Source of the DNA: Rosettibacter sp964572725
GTDB taxonomy: Bacteria > Bacteroidota > Ignavibacteria > Ignavibacteriales > Melioribacteraceae
Reading direction: 5' to 3'
Assembly: GCA_964572725.1 (NCBI GenBank)
Contig: CAZNFW010000021.1
Coordinates: forward strand, 1 to 48,861
DNA: 48,861 nucleotides
Positions 1 to 9,004 of the stretch are shown in pieces; within the stretch, counting starts at the first letter, position 1; each line of letters starts with the position of its first letter. A model generated the notes under the pieces. It made no database searches, was not told the DNA's origin, and was given only the letters and a program-made list of their open reading frames with translations. The position numbers and the translations under genes are program-made.

Positions 1-80
1 TGAATTTATAGTTTGATTTAAGATTTTTTTATAAATAATTTTCTATTGAAATCAATATTCATTACAATTTTTATATACAA

Positions 81-804
81 ATGAAAAAAAATAATTGGAA
101 AAATCAATTTTACTTTTTATTTACACTTCTGTTTTTGTACATATTAATTTTTGAATTTATTCTCCCTGTAAACAAAGTTTTACCTAAGCCATCTTTATTA
201 ATCGAATCTTTTTCTTCTATCTGGATTGATTATAATTTATTAGCTTCCATGGCACTAACTACTACCTGCGTTTATTTATCTCTGGCTCTGGCATCATTTT
301 TTTCCTTTTTTATATTTAAGCATTTACTTTATTACATAAATTTTTTAAAGGGTATTTATAATACATTTGGATTTTACAAATATATACCTTCTTTATTCAC
401 CGTTATTTTTTTTATTTTCTGGTTCAATGATTCAATTATTGCCGAATTTATATTTGGATTCGTGTTTGTTACTGCATTATTAAAAATATCTATTTTTGAT
501 GAGTTTAAAANNNNNNNNNNNNNNNNNNNNNNNNNNNNNNNNNNNNNNNCAAAAAGTAATTTTTAAGTCGTTCGAACCATATTTATTAAAAAAATTGGAA
601 AAGATTCATTATTCATTGTGGTTAATAATTTTAATTTATGAATATATTGATGGGAATGGGTTTGGCGGTGCTTACAGAAAAATATTATTATATAACGATT
701 TGGCTGGAATATTTGCTTTAACCATAATTATAACATTACTAATTTGGATAGGATGTTTGTTAATTAAATTTATTCAAGAAAAATATTTTTTCTGGGAATT
801 ATAA
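81..804 (+). CDS. ABC transporter permease, SsuC/TauC type, interrupted by an assembly gap
   Basis: Inner-membrane permease of an ABC importer of the sulfonate/nitrate/taurine/thiamine-precursor class. The first 143 residues are read from ATG 81 and hold several hydrophobic helices plus the LPKPS segment typical after the first helix of this family. The last part, read from 550 to the stop at 804, matches the family C-terminus (IILIYEYIDGNGFGG, then a final helix). Together they would be about 240 residues, close to the usual length of about 250. The 39 N at 511-549 fall on the EAA loop, the contact with the ATPase. The two halves are in different frames across exactly 39 bases, so the true gap length should be 2 modulo 3 (for example 38 or 41). 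The ATPase gene starts at the base after the stop. A substrate-binding protein gene is not visible and may lie to the left. The substrate cannot be told from the sequence. Confidence 0.8.
511..549. other. Assembly gap (39 N)
   Basis: A run of 39 undetermined bases inside the ABC permease gene. The flanking reading frames disagree by one base across this length, so 39 is probably an estimate and not a measured size. Confidence 0.99.
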
Positions 805-1554
805 ATGATAGAAATAAAAAATTTATCTAAAGAATTCGTTGATGAATATGGAGTAAAAAATATTCTATTCAGAAATATTTCATTTAACATTGGTGACAAA
901 GAGTTTGCATCAGTCATTGCACCAGTTGGTGCAGGGAAATCTTCTTTATTAAAAATTATTAAAGGCATCGAAGAGAATTACAATGGCAGCATTATAAATG
1001 ATTTTCAAAATTCGTTTTTTTTAATTCCGTCAAAACCTGCATCATTTCCGTGGCTTACTGTAAAAGAAAATATCTTGTTTGGATTAAAAAGTTATGATGA
1101 AAATAAATTGAAAAAGATTATCGAATTTGTTGGGTTGGATGGTTATGAATTTCATATCCCAATTAATAAAAGTTATGGATTTAGATTAAGAATATTATTA
1201 GCTCAGGCTCTGATTCGTAATGCATCCTTAATTTTGCTTGATGAACCATTTACCATCTTGGATGCACAAAGTCGTGGGGAAATGTTAATCATAGTAAATG
1301 AAATTAAACATGAATTTGAAGTTTCATTTCTATTGGCTACAACAAATATTAGCGATGCATTATTTTTATCGGATAAAATTTATTTAATGAAAAAAAATCC
1401 TGGCGAAATAATAAAAACAATCAAAACTAACTTTGGCAGTAAAAAAGATTTTTCAATTTTTAATTCAGCTGAATTTATCAAAACAAGAGAAGAAATAATC
1501 AATACATTCAAATCACTTGACTACTCAAATATGTTTGCTGATTTAATAGTTTAA
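805..1554 (+). CDS. ABC transporter ATP-binding protein, SsuB/TauB-like, with degenerate motifs
   Basis: Nucleotide-binding subunit that pairs with the permease ending at 804; ATG 805 follows that stop directly. It has 249 residues, normal for the family. Walker B (LILLDEPF) and the D-loop (LDAQ) are intact. Walker A reads APVGAGKSS, with the first Gly changed to Ala. The PWLTVKENILFGL stretch after the Q-loop is family-typical, but the Q-loop glutamine position is Ser (IPSKPASFPW). The LSGGQ signature is replaced by KSYGFRLR, and the H-loop histidine by Asn (TTNISDA). These changes are seen directly; reduced or altered ATP hydrolysis is inference. It could still work as a slow or atypical ATPase. 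The family assignment is secure, the substrate unknown. Confidence 0.88.
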   Translation: MIEIKNLSKEFVDEYGVKNILFRNISFNIGDKEFASVIAPVGAGKSSLLKIIKGIEENYNGSIINDFQNSFFLIPSKPASFPWLTVKENILFGLKSYDENKLKKIIEFVGLDGYEFHIPINKSYGFRLRILLAQALIRNASLILLDEPFTILDAQSRGEMLIIVNEIKHEFEVSFLLATTNISDALFLSDKIYLMKKNPGEIIKTIKTNFGSKKDFSIFNSAEFIKTREEIINTFKSLDYSNMFADLIV

Positions 1555-1627
1555 TAGCATTATTAGACAAATTTTTGTTTTAAATTATTTTCACTGAAGG
1601 AAATAAATAAACTTTTTAAGTAATTAC

Positions 1628-1656
1628 TTGACAAAATTTTCTTAAGGCATTAAATT
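1628..1656 (+). promoter_or_regulatory. Candidate sigma-70-type promoter for the lytic transglycosylase gene
   Basis: TTGACA at 1628-1633 and TAAATT at 1651-1656 are separated by 17 bases. Transcription would start near 1663, giving a short leader that carries GGAG at 1676-1679 ahead of GTG 1685. This is a motif match only. Confidence 0.45.
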
Positions 1657-1684
1657 GCAAACCAAATTCAAATACGGAGTGTGT

Positions 1685-4252
1685 GTGAAAAAAATACTAT
1701 TTCTGCCGATAATTGTTCTTCTTATTAATGCATGCAGTTCACTAAACTCTACAACAAAAACAAACCGAATAATTTCTGATACTATTAAAACATCAGGGAT
1801 ACAATCAATTGTAAACGAGATGCTTGAAAATGCAAGAAAGGATTATGTTAAGGCGCTTTATAAACAAAGGTTGGGTTTTAAGGTTGAAGCATTGAATTAT
1901 TACGAATCTGCATTATCGACAATAAATAAACTTAGTTATTATCCCAACATAGAAGAAAATATTACATTCATTCAATTAGAAAATGCAATAGTAGAGGATT
2001 ACAAAAGTTATGTAGAAAGTCTGGAAGAACTCCCAGAAAATGCTTCGATAAGTGCACTCGAAGAATGGACTAACAAAAGAATTCCTGAAATCCCAATGCT
2101 TGAAGATTCAATAGAAGTAATTGATGATAATTATACTACGGTTATAGTAGGGGATTTCCCTTTAGAAATTAACAAATATGTAGAAAAATATATTGAGTAT
2201 TTTACAGGAAGGGGAAGAAGATTTATAGAAACATGGCTTTCGCGTTCAGGTAAATATTTCCCGATGATGGCAAAAATTTTTGCAGAAGAGAAAGTTCCGC
2301 AGCAATTGATTTTTCTCAGCATGCCTGAAAGTGGTTTAAATCCAGTAGCCCGATCGTGGGCAAGAGCAGTTGGAATGTGGCAATTTATGAAAGGCACTGC
2401 AAGGCTTTATGACCTTGAAATTAATTTTTATATAGATGAAAGAAAAGACCCTGAAAAAGCAACTCGTGCTGCTGCAAGACATCTTCGTGATTTATACTAT
2501 TCACTTGGGGACTGGTATTTAGCGCTTGCAGCCTATAACAGCGGTGAAGGCAGAGTACGTAAAGCTATGAGAAGAGCCGGTTCAAGTGATTTCTGGAAAA
2601 TACTTCCTTATTTGCCCCGTGAGACAAGAAATTATGTGCCGCAATATATTGCTGTGACTTTGATTGCAAGTCAGCCTGATAAATATGGTTTTACTGATAT
2701 TCAATATGAAAAGCCTCATGACTATGCAATTTATAGAATTAATGAATCAATTGATTTGAATGTTCTTGCAAAATGTGCTGGTATTAGTGTGGATTTACTT
2801 CGTGATATGAATCCTGAATTAACACAAAATGTTACTCCACCTGATTTTGAAGGTGGATATCCATTAAAAATTCCTGCAAAAGTTTATGGTGTTTTTGCTC
2901 AAAATCTTAAAAATTTGCCAGACGATGCTAAACTTCAATATGTTATTCATACTGTTCAACCCGGAGAAACATTATCTAAAATTGCTAATCTGTACGATGT
3001 AAGTATTTCTCAACTCGCAGAATTTAATAGGATTTCTTTACGGAAAAAATTAAGCCCGGGCTTTGAATTAAAAATCCCAAAATCTAATATTAGTGTTGAT
3101 GACCTTCCAATAAATACTGATATGCTTCCTGCTGTTGAAGAAGAAATTACTTCACTTGATAATAACCCTTCATATAAACTTCAAATTACAACATCAACAA
3201 ATGATGATAAATATGCTCAAATTTATTCTGCTATGCAGGAAGATTCAGTAGAATTTATAGCTCCTGAAGGTAAAACCCCAGTTAAGTATGTTGTTAAAAG
3301 TAAAGATAATCTTGTAGATATTGCTGATTTATTTGATGTAAGAGTATCAGACTTAAGAAACTGGAATAATCTACCCTACACAACAAGAGTTAAAGTTGGT
3401 CAAGAACTGACTATTTATGTTCCAGAAGAAAAAGTTGATTATTATTCAAGAATTAATGAAATGAGTGAAAAAGAAAAAAGTGAAATTTTATTTGTAAACT
3501 CAGATGTGTCATGGATTGAACATAAAATAAGAAGTGGAGAATCATTATCAAGTATAGCATCCAAATATGGTGTTACGGTTGCTCAATTAAAAGAATGGAA
3601 TAATCTAAAAAGCAATAATATATATAAAGGCAAAAAGTTAGTTGTTTACTCGGGTAATTCAAGAAATGCAGCTTTTAATTCTTTATCAAATAGAACAACA
3701 ACAAGATACACTGTACGCAAAGGGGAATCGTTAAGCGAAATCGCAACAAAATTTGGAGTAACAATTGCACAACTTAAAAAGTGGAATAACTTGAAATCAA
3801 ATTCAATTCGTATAGGACAAGTATTAACTGTACATGGCAAAGATGATATACGTTCTTATGGTGATAACACTGTTAAAAGAAATTCAAATGTTATGAAATA
3901 TGTTGTGAAAAAAGGTGACTCAATCGGAAAGATAGCACAAAGATTTAATGTTTCTATAAAAGATATTAAAAGGTGGAACAATTTAACAAATAATAAAATT
4001 ATTGCTGGAAAAACTCTTATAATTTACTCTGATAATGAAGTTAGTGCCAGGTCAGATGCTAAATCAACTGATAAAAATCTTGTTGCAAAAAATAATTCAA
4101 ATAAGAATATTCAGATTCACAAAGTTAGAGAAGGTGAATCCCTCTGGACAATTGCAAAACTTTACAAAGTTCTTGTAGCTGATATAATTTCCTGGAATAA
4201 TCTAAAAAGTGATAAAGTAAAAATTGGTCAGATATTAAAGATTAGAAAATAA
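1685..4252 (+). CDS. mltD: Membrane-bound lytic murein transglycosylase D-like lipoprotein with six LysM repeats
   Basis: Cleaves the glycan strands of peptidoglycan. The chosen start is GTG 1685, because GGAG at 1676-1679 is well spaced and the protein then begins with a lipoprotein signal (MKKILFLPIIVLLINAC, lipobox INAC). An in-frame TTG at 1655 would add ten unlikely residues. From 1685 it has 855 residues. The GH23 SLT domain lies at about residues 180-330, with the catalytic Glu near residue 215 (MPESGLNP) and the conserved AAYNSGEGRV segment. Six LysM peptidoglycan-binding repeats follow from about residue 420 to the C-terminus, recognisable as repeated G-E-S-L-S-I-A and W-N-N-L blocks. 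E. coli MltD has two LysM repeats, so this is an expanded form. It has its own likely promoter and is not tightly linked to its neighbours. Confidence 0.93.
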   Translation: MKKILFLPIIVLLINACSSLNSTTKTNRIISDTIKTSGIQSIVNEMLENARKDYVKALYKQRLGFKVEALNYYESALSTINKLSYYPNIEENITFIQLENAIVEDYKSYVESLEELPENASISALEEWTNKRIPEIPMLEDSIEVIDDNYTTVIVGDFPLEINKYVEKYIEYFTGRGRRFIETWLSRSGKYFPMMAKIFAEEKVPQQLIFLSMPESGLNPVARSWARAVGMWQFMKGTARLYDLEINFYIDERKDPEKATRAAARHLRDLYYSLGDWYLALAAYNSGEGRVRKAMRRAGSSDFWKILPYLPRETRNYVPQYIAVTLIASQPDKYGFTDIQYEKPHDYAIYRINESIDLNVLAKCAGISVDLLRDMNPELTQNVTPPDFEGGYPLKIPAKVYGVFAQNLKNLPDDAKLQYVIHTVQPGETLSKIANLYDVSISQLAEFNRISLRKKLSPGFELKIPKSNISVDDLPINTDMLPAVEEEITSLDNNPSYKLQITTSTNDDKYAQIYSAMQEDSVEFIAPEGKTPVKYVVKSKDNLVDIADLFDVRVSDLRNWNNLPYTTRVKVGQELTIYVPEEKVDYYSRINEMSEKEKSEILFVNSDVSWIEHKIRSGESLSSIASKYGVTVAQLKEWNNLKSNNIYKGKKLVVYSGNSRNAAFNSLSNRTTTRYTVRKGESLSEIATKFGVTIAQLKKWNNLKSNSIRIGQVLTVHGKDDIRSYGDNTVKRNSNVMKYVVKKGDSIGKIAQRFNVSIKDIKRWNNLTNNKIIAGKTLIIYSDNEVSARSDAKSTDKNLVAKNNSNKNIQIHKVREGESLWTIAKLYKVLVADIISWNNLKSDKVKIGQILKIRK

Positions 4253-4259
4253 ATAACAA

Positions 4260-4287
4260 TTGATTACATTTGCATAGCAATTTTAAT
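4260..4287 (+). promoter_or_regulatory. Weak candidate promoter ahead of the TPP riboswitch
   Basis: TTGATT at 4260-4265 and TTTAAT at 4282-4287 are 16 bases apart, about 30 bases before the riboswitch. An alternative pair, TTGCAT and TAATTA, lies ten bases further on. AT-richness makes chance matches likely. Confidence 0.25.
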
Positions 4288-4315
4288 TAACTAATTAGTT
4301 CTTAAAAATAAAAAA

Positions 4316-4441
<126 letters not shown>

Positions 4442-4483
4442 TTTCTTAAAATCTTGCAGTTGCAAGGATAAGGAGGAATAAAA

Positions 4484-6964
4484 ATGAAAAACTTAATTAT
4501 TCTTTTTTTGTTTTTATTAAATAGTATTTATGCACAAACTATAATAAGCGGAAGAGTTTTTAGCTCTTCAAGTAAACAACCTTTATATTTAGCAAATGTT
4601 ATTGTTAAAGGTACAAACTTTGGTACAAGTACAGATGAAAATGGAAAATTTATTCTAAAAGGAGATTTCAAAAATTCTGATATATTATTAATTTCATATC
4701 TGGGATATGAACCAAAGGAAATCTCAATAGAAGAAATATTAAAATTTCCAGACAGGATTATTTTTCTTGAAAGTAAATTAATTACAAGTCAAACAGTTCT
4801 TGTAAAAGGAACAATTGCAAAATCTGGAATTACACCATTAAGTTTTACTAAACTTGAACGAAATAAATTTGCCGATACTTATACTTATCAAGATATTCCA
4901 GAAATATTAAGTTATACTCCATCAGCTACATTTTATTCTGAAAATGGAAATGGACTTGGATATAATTACTTAAGTATTAGAGGGTTTGACCAGCGCAGAA
5001 TTTCTGTTTCTATTAATGGAATACCGCAGAATGATCCTGAAGACCACAATGTTTACTGGATTGATTTTCCAGATTTGCTCGAAAGCACTGAATTAATTCA
5101 AGTGCAAAGGGGAGCTGGTTCTGGTATTGCAGGTTACGCTGCAATTGGCGGAGCTATAAATATTATTACTTCAACTTTTTCTGACCAGCCTCGTATAGAG
5201 TTTTCTTCTTCAATTGGAAGTTTTAATACAAGAAAATATTCTGCTGCAGTATCAAGTGGACTAATTAACAACAAGTATTCAATTTATGCTAAACTTTCTC
5301 AAACATTGAGCAGCGGATATCGCAATTCAAGCTGGGTTGATTTGAAATCTTATCATTTATCTGCTGTTCGTTACGATGAAAATTTAATTACACAAATAAA
5401 TATTTTTGGTGGACCACTTGCTGATGGCTTAGCATATACAGGCTTGCCAAAATTTGCTATTAAAGATAAAAATCTTCGTAAAGCTAACTATTCTTACTGG
5501 GAAGCTGATAAAAAAAATTATACATATACTCTCGAAAGAAGACCTGATGAAATTGAAAATTTCTCACAACCTCATTTTGAATTATTAAATGAATTCAAAC
5601 TGAATGATAATGTAACTTTTAACTCAGCTTTGTTTTTAGTCATTGGGAATGGATTTTTTGATTATGACGGTTCGTGGGGGGATACCACTTATTTCAGATT
5701 AACAAAAGAAAATGGTTTTCGTCCAGCTCAAAATCCTGGAAATGTTTTAATTCGCGCAATGGTTGAAAATAAACAATGGGGATGGATTCCACGCGCAAGC
5801 ATCAAACATATTAATGGTGAATTAATAGTAGGTGGTCAACTCCGATTACATAATTCTGTTCATTGGGGAAGTATCAATTATGGTGAAAATTTGCCTGAAG
5901 GTCTAACAAAAGATTTCCGTTATTACTACTATGAAGGCGGAAAAGATATATTAAGTTTTTTTGCAAATGAAAATTATCAACTTACATCTAATATAAATTT
6001 ACTTGCCGAAGCTCAATTATCTTATCATAAATATAAAATTAAAAATGAAAGATATATGAATAATAATTTTAGTATTGATGACCTCTATTTTAATCCAAGA
6101 TTTGGAATTAATTATCGTTATTCTTCCGATTGGAATTTTTATTTTTCTTTTGCAAGAGTAACACGAGAACCAAGACTTAAAAATTATTATGATGCTGCTG
6201 AATCAAGTGGTGGTGCAGTTCCCCAATTTGAAACTAAATCTGATGGCACTTATGATTTTTCGAAACCACTCGTTAAACCTGAAACAATGAATAATTTTGA
6301 GTTTGGTTCTTCTTATTCAAATGATAATTTTAATGCCTCATTAAATCTGTTTTACATGTTGTTTAATGATGAAATTGTAAAGCGTGGGCAAGTGGATAGA
6401 TTTGGTCAGCCAATTACAGGAAATATGGAAAAAACAATTCATTATGGATTGGAAGGAACTTTTTCAATTAATCATAATGATATTATAGAATTAACATTAA
6501 ATGGTTCTTTGAGCAAAAATTATATTAGCAGTGGAGCCGCTTATTTTTATGATAAGAAAACTGCTTCAACTATTAAATTAGATTTATCAGGAAATCGAAT
6601 TAGTGGATTTCCCGATGTAACTTTTAATGCAATATTGAAGGTTAATTATGAAAATTTATTAGTGCAATTGACAGGAAAATATGTTGGTTCATTCTTTACT
6701 GACAATTATGACAACAAACTTATTGATTATCTGAAAATTTATTCTAAGGTGGCTGATTATACCGATAATAAAGTTGATGCATATTTTGTTGCGAATTTTT
6801 ATGCAAGTTATAATTTATTTATAAATTCTTATTTAAAAAATATTAAGTTGTATGTACAGATTAATAATTTATTTGACAATCTCTATGCATCTTATGGTAT
6901 TGGAAAAGAATTTTTCCCTGCTGCTGAAAGAAATTTTCTTTTTGGAGTAAAAGTAGGTTTATGA
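4484..6964 (+). CDS. TonB-dependent outer-membrane receptor, predicted thiamine uptake
   Basis: Outer-membrane active transporter of 826 residues. AGGAGG just upstream supports ATG 4484. A signal peptide ends at about residue 18 (NSIYAQ). Next come a carboxypeptidase-regulatory-like beta domain (about 20-95), the plug (about 110-235, with LSIRGFD and a GAIGGAINIIT-like end, here YAAIGGAINII) and a long 22-strand-type barrel ending near FGVKVGL. It is the first gene behind the TPP riboswitch and overlaps the thiamine pyrophosphokinase gene by four bases (ATGA). Thiamine or a phosphorylated thiamine is therefore the likely substrate. Riboswitch-controlled TonB receptors of this kind are known in Bacteroidetes. 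Substrate identity is inferred from context, not from the receptor sequence itself. Confidence 0.92.
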   Translation: MKNLIILFLFLLNSIYAQTIISGRVFSSSSKQPLYLANVIVKGTNFGTSTDENGKFILKGDFKNSDILLISYLGYEPKEISIEEILKFPDRIIFLESKLITSQTVLVKGTIAKSGITPLSFTKLERNKFADTYTYQDIPEILSYTPSATFYSENGNGLGYNYLSIRGFDQRRISVSINGIPQNDPEDHNVYWIDFPDLLESTELIQVQRGAGSGIAGYAAIGGAINIITSTFSDQPRIEFSSSIGSFNTRKYSAAVSSGLINNKYSIYAKLSQTLSSGYRNSSWVDLKSYHLSAVRYDENLITQINIFGGPLADGLAYTGLPKFAIKDKNLRKANYSYWEADKKNYTYTLERRPDEIENFSQPHFELLNEFKLNDNVTFNSALFLVIGNGFFDYDGSWGDTTYFRLTKENGFRPAQNPGNVLIRAMVENKQWGWIPRASIKHINGELIVGGQLRLHNSVHWGSINYGENLPEGLTKDFRYYYYEGGKDILSFFANENYQLTSNINLLAEAQLSYHKYKIKNERYMNNNFSIDDLYFNPRFGINYRYSSDWNFYFSFARVTREPRLKNYYDAAESSGGAVPQFETKSDGTYDFSKPLVKPETMNNFEFGSSYSNDNFNASLNLFYMLFNDEIVKRGQVDRFGQPITGNMEKTIHYGLEGTFSINHNDIIELTLNGSLSKNYISSGAAYFYDKKTASTIKLDLSGNRISGFPDVTFNAILKVNYENLLVQLTGKYVGSFFTDNYDNKLIDYLKIYSKVADYTDNKVDAYFVANFYASYNLFINSYLKNIKLYVQINNLFDNLYASYGIGKEFFPAAERNFLFGVKVGL

Positions 6965-7614
6965 AAAAGTGCATAATTCTTGCTAATGGCGAGCCTCCAA
7001 AAAAATCAGTTATTAATCTTTTAGATAGTAAGGGTTATTCTACTTTGATTTGTGCTGATGGAGGCTCTAACTCTGCACTAAAATATGATTTGATTCCAGA
7101 TATTATAATTGGTGACTTAGATTCAATTTTGCCAGAGACTTACGATTTCTATTATGACAAATGCAAAATTATTAAGATAAAAAGTCAGAATGACACTGAT
7201 GTTGAAAAATGTTTGAAGTATGCAATTAAACAAAAATTTAATGAAGCAATTTTAATTGGAGCTACGGGAGATAGATTAGACCATACATTCTGTAATCTTG
7301 GGATTGTATTGAAGTTTTTTAGTAAGATTAAAATTAAGATAATTCATAAAAAATCAATACTTGAAGCCGTTACAGGCAAAATAACATTGCAAACTTATCC
7401 TGGTGAAATAATTTCTATCTATGGTTTTGATAGTGATACGAAAATAAAATCGTCTGGATTAAAATATCCGTTAAAAAATATATCGCTACCATTCGGCAAA
7501 CGAGAAAGCACAAGCAATGTAGCAATTGGTAAATCTGTTGAACTTAATATAAAAAATGGTAAAGTATTTATTATTCGTGACTTTGAAATGATGATAAAAT
7601 ATGGTCTCTTTTAG
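6961..7614 (+). CDS. thiN: Thiamine pyrophosphokinase
   Basis: Transfers pyrophosphate from ATP to thiamine, making TPP directly. At 217 residues it is normal for the bacterial family. Motifs seen are CADGGSNSALKY, PDIIIGDLDSI, QNDTDVEKCL and IGATGDRLDHTFCN, which together form the thiamine/ATP site, and a C-terminal beta-rich part with SNVAIG. ATG 6961 overlaps the receptor stop (ATGA), pointing to translational coupling, and the symporter gene begins 14 bases before its stop. The gene sits between an outer-membrane and an inner-membrane transporter under a TPP riboswitch, which fits salvage of imported thiamine. The product TPP would feed back on the operon. Confidence 0.95.
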   Translation: MKKCIILANGEPPKKSVINLLDSKGYSTLICADGGSNSALKYDLIPDIIIGDLDSILPETYDFYYDKCKIIKIKSQNDTDVEKCLKYAIKQKFNEAILIGATGDRLDHTFCNLGIVLKFFSKIKIKIIHKKSILEAVTGKITLQTYPGEIISIYGFDSDTKIKSSGLKYPLKNISLPFGKRESTSNVAIGKSVELNIKNGKVFIIRDFEMMIKYGLF

Positions 7615-9004
7615 TTTTCTTGATATATTGATAATAAGTTTGTTCTTTATAGTAATTTTAGTTATTGGATTAATTCCATCCAGAGAAAAAGAAGGTGATG
7701 CATCAGAATATTTACTTTCAGGAAGAAAAGTTGGTTTGTGGCTTTTTGTGCTGACAAATGTTTCTACTTGGTATGGCGGAATTCTTGGTGTAGGTGAGTT
7801 TACTTATAAAAGCGGTTTGTTAAGCTGGTTTACACAGGGTCTGCCATATTATATCTTTGCAGTTATATTTGCTTTTATCTTTGCAGAGAAAATTAGAAAT
7901 TCATCCTTATATACAATCCCAGATAAAATTGAAATTACTTATGGTAAAAAAGCAGGAATAATTTCTTCAGTATTAATATTTATTCTAGTTTCTCCAGCGC
8001 CATATATTTTAATGATTGGAAATTTAATTCAATTGGTTTTTGGGATTAATCTACTATGGTCATTAATTGCTGCTGCATTTTTTTCATCGATATACTTAAT
8101 GAAAGGTGGATACAAATCTGACCTTTATACCGATGCTGTTCAGTTTTTTATAATGTTCATTGGTTTCATTTTAATTGTTGTTATATCTTTTTTGAAAGTA
8201 GGAGATTATAGTTTTTTAAGAAATAATCTTCCTCCAACTCATCTTAAACTAACAGGCGATGCTTCAATCATATATGTTATAGTCTGGTTTCTTATTGCTT
8301 TATGGACATTTGCCGACCCCGGTTTTCATCAAAGATGTTATGCAGCTAAAAATGGAAAAATAGCCAAGTATGGTATTTTAATTTCTGTAATATTCTGGAT
8401 ATTATTTGATTTTTTAACTACAACAACCGGACTTTATAGTCGTGCATTATTATCAGAAATAAAAAATCCAGTTTTATCATTTCCTTTATATGCAGAAAAA
8501 GTTTTGGGTTCAGGATTAAAAGGAATTTTTTATGCAGCTTTATTTGCAACAATCATTTCAACATCAAACAGCTTTTTATTTTTAAGCGGAACAACATTTG
8601 GAAGGGATTTCATTTTCAAATTAAATAAAGAAAAAAGAGAAGATAAAATTCCCATGTATACACGTTGGGGAATTGTTGTATCCGCCTTTATATCTGTAAT
8701 TCTTGCATATTATATTCAATCAGTTATTTCCTTATGGTATTTAATTGGGAGTTTATGTATTCCGGGAATTATTATTTTAATTTTTGGTGCTTACTTTGAG
8801 AAAATCAGAGTAACAGAAAAATATGCTATTGCTGAACTTATTCTTGGAGTAATATCAAGTTTAATATGGTTAATTCTCAAACAAAATGTTTCAATTAAAT
8901 GTATAGAAGAAATCGAACCCATGATAGTGGGATTAGCAGCTTCACTGATTGTTCACTTTATTGGAGTAAAAAACTCATCCAGAATGTTTTTTCTTAATAA
9001 GTGA
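7601..9004 (+). CDS. Sodium:solute symporter (SSS) family transporter, predicted thiamine importer
   Basis: Inner-membrane symporter of 467 residues with about 13 hydrophobic helices. The SSS features are the N-terminal YLLSGRKVGLW segment followed by NVSTWYGG, and the sodium-site helix with STSNSFLFLSGTTFGRD at about residues 320-340. It overlaps thiN by 14 bases and is the last gene of the TPP-riboswitch operon, so thiamine is the simplest substrate. Bacteroidetes operons of this design usually carry PnuT in this slot, so a different transporter family seems to have taken over the role. The 3' end overlaps the opposite-strand TerC-family gene by 30 bases. The family is certain; the substrate is inferred from context. 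Confidence 0.9.
   Translation: MVSFSFLDILIISLFFIVILVIGLIPSREKEGDASEYLLSGRKVGLWLFVLTNVSTWYGGILGVGEFTYKSGLLSWFTQGLPYYIFAVIFAFIFAEKIRNSSLYTIPDKIEITYGKKAGIISSVLIFILVSPAPYILMIGNLIQLVFGINLLWSLIAAAFFSSIYLMKGGYKSDLYTDAVQFFIMFIGFILIVVISFLKVGDYSFLRNNLPPTHLKLTGDASIIYVIVWFLIALWTFADPGFHQRCYAAKNGKIAKYGILISVIFWILFDFLTTTTGLYSRALLSEIKNPVLSFPLYAEKVLGSGLKGIFYAALFATIISTSNSFLFLSGTTFGRDFIFKLNKEKREDKIPMYTRWGIVVSAFISVILAYYIQSVISLWYLIGSLCIPGIIILIFGAYFEKIRVTEKYAIAELILGVISSLIWLILKQNVSIKCIEEIEPMIVGLAASLIVHFIGVKNSSRMFFLNK

Noticed and set aside
1..80. A promoter or a gene end at the left edge
   Set aside because: The 80 bases are AT-rich with no motif, ribosome site or frame that I could support.
3500..4240. Possible DNA repeats suggesting a tandem repeat region
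   Set aside because: The similarity is at protein level between LysM repeats inside one gene; the DNA is not a simple tandem repeat.
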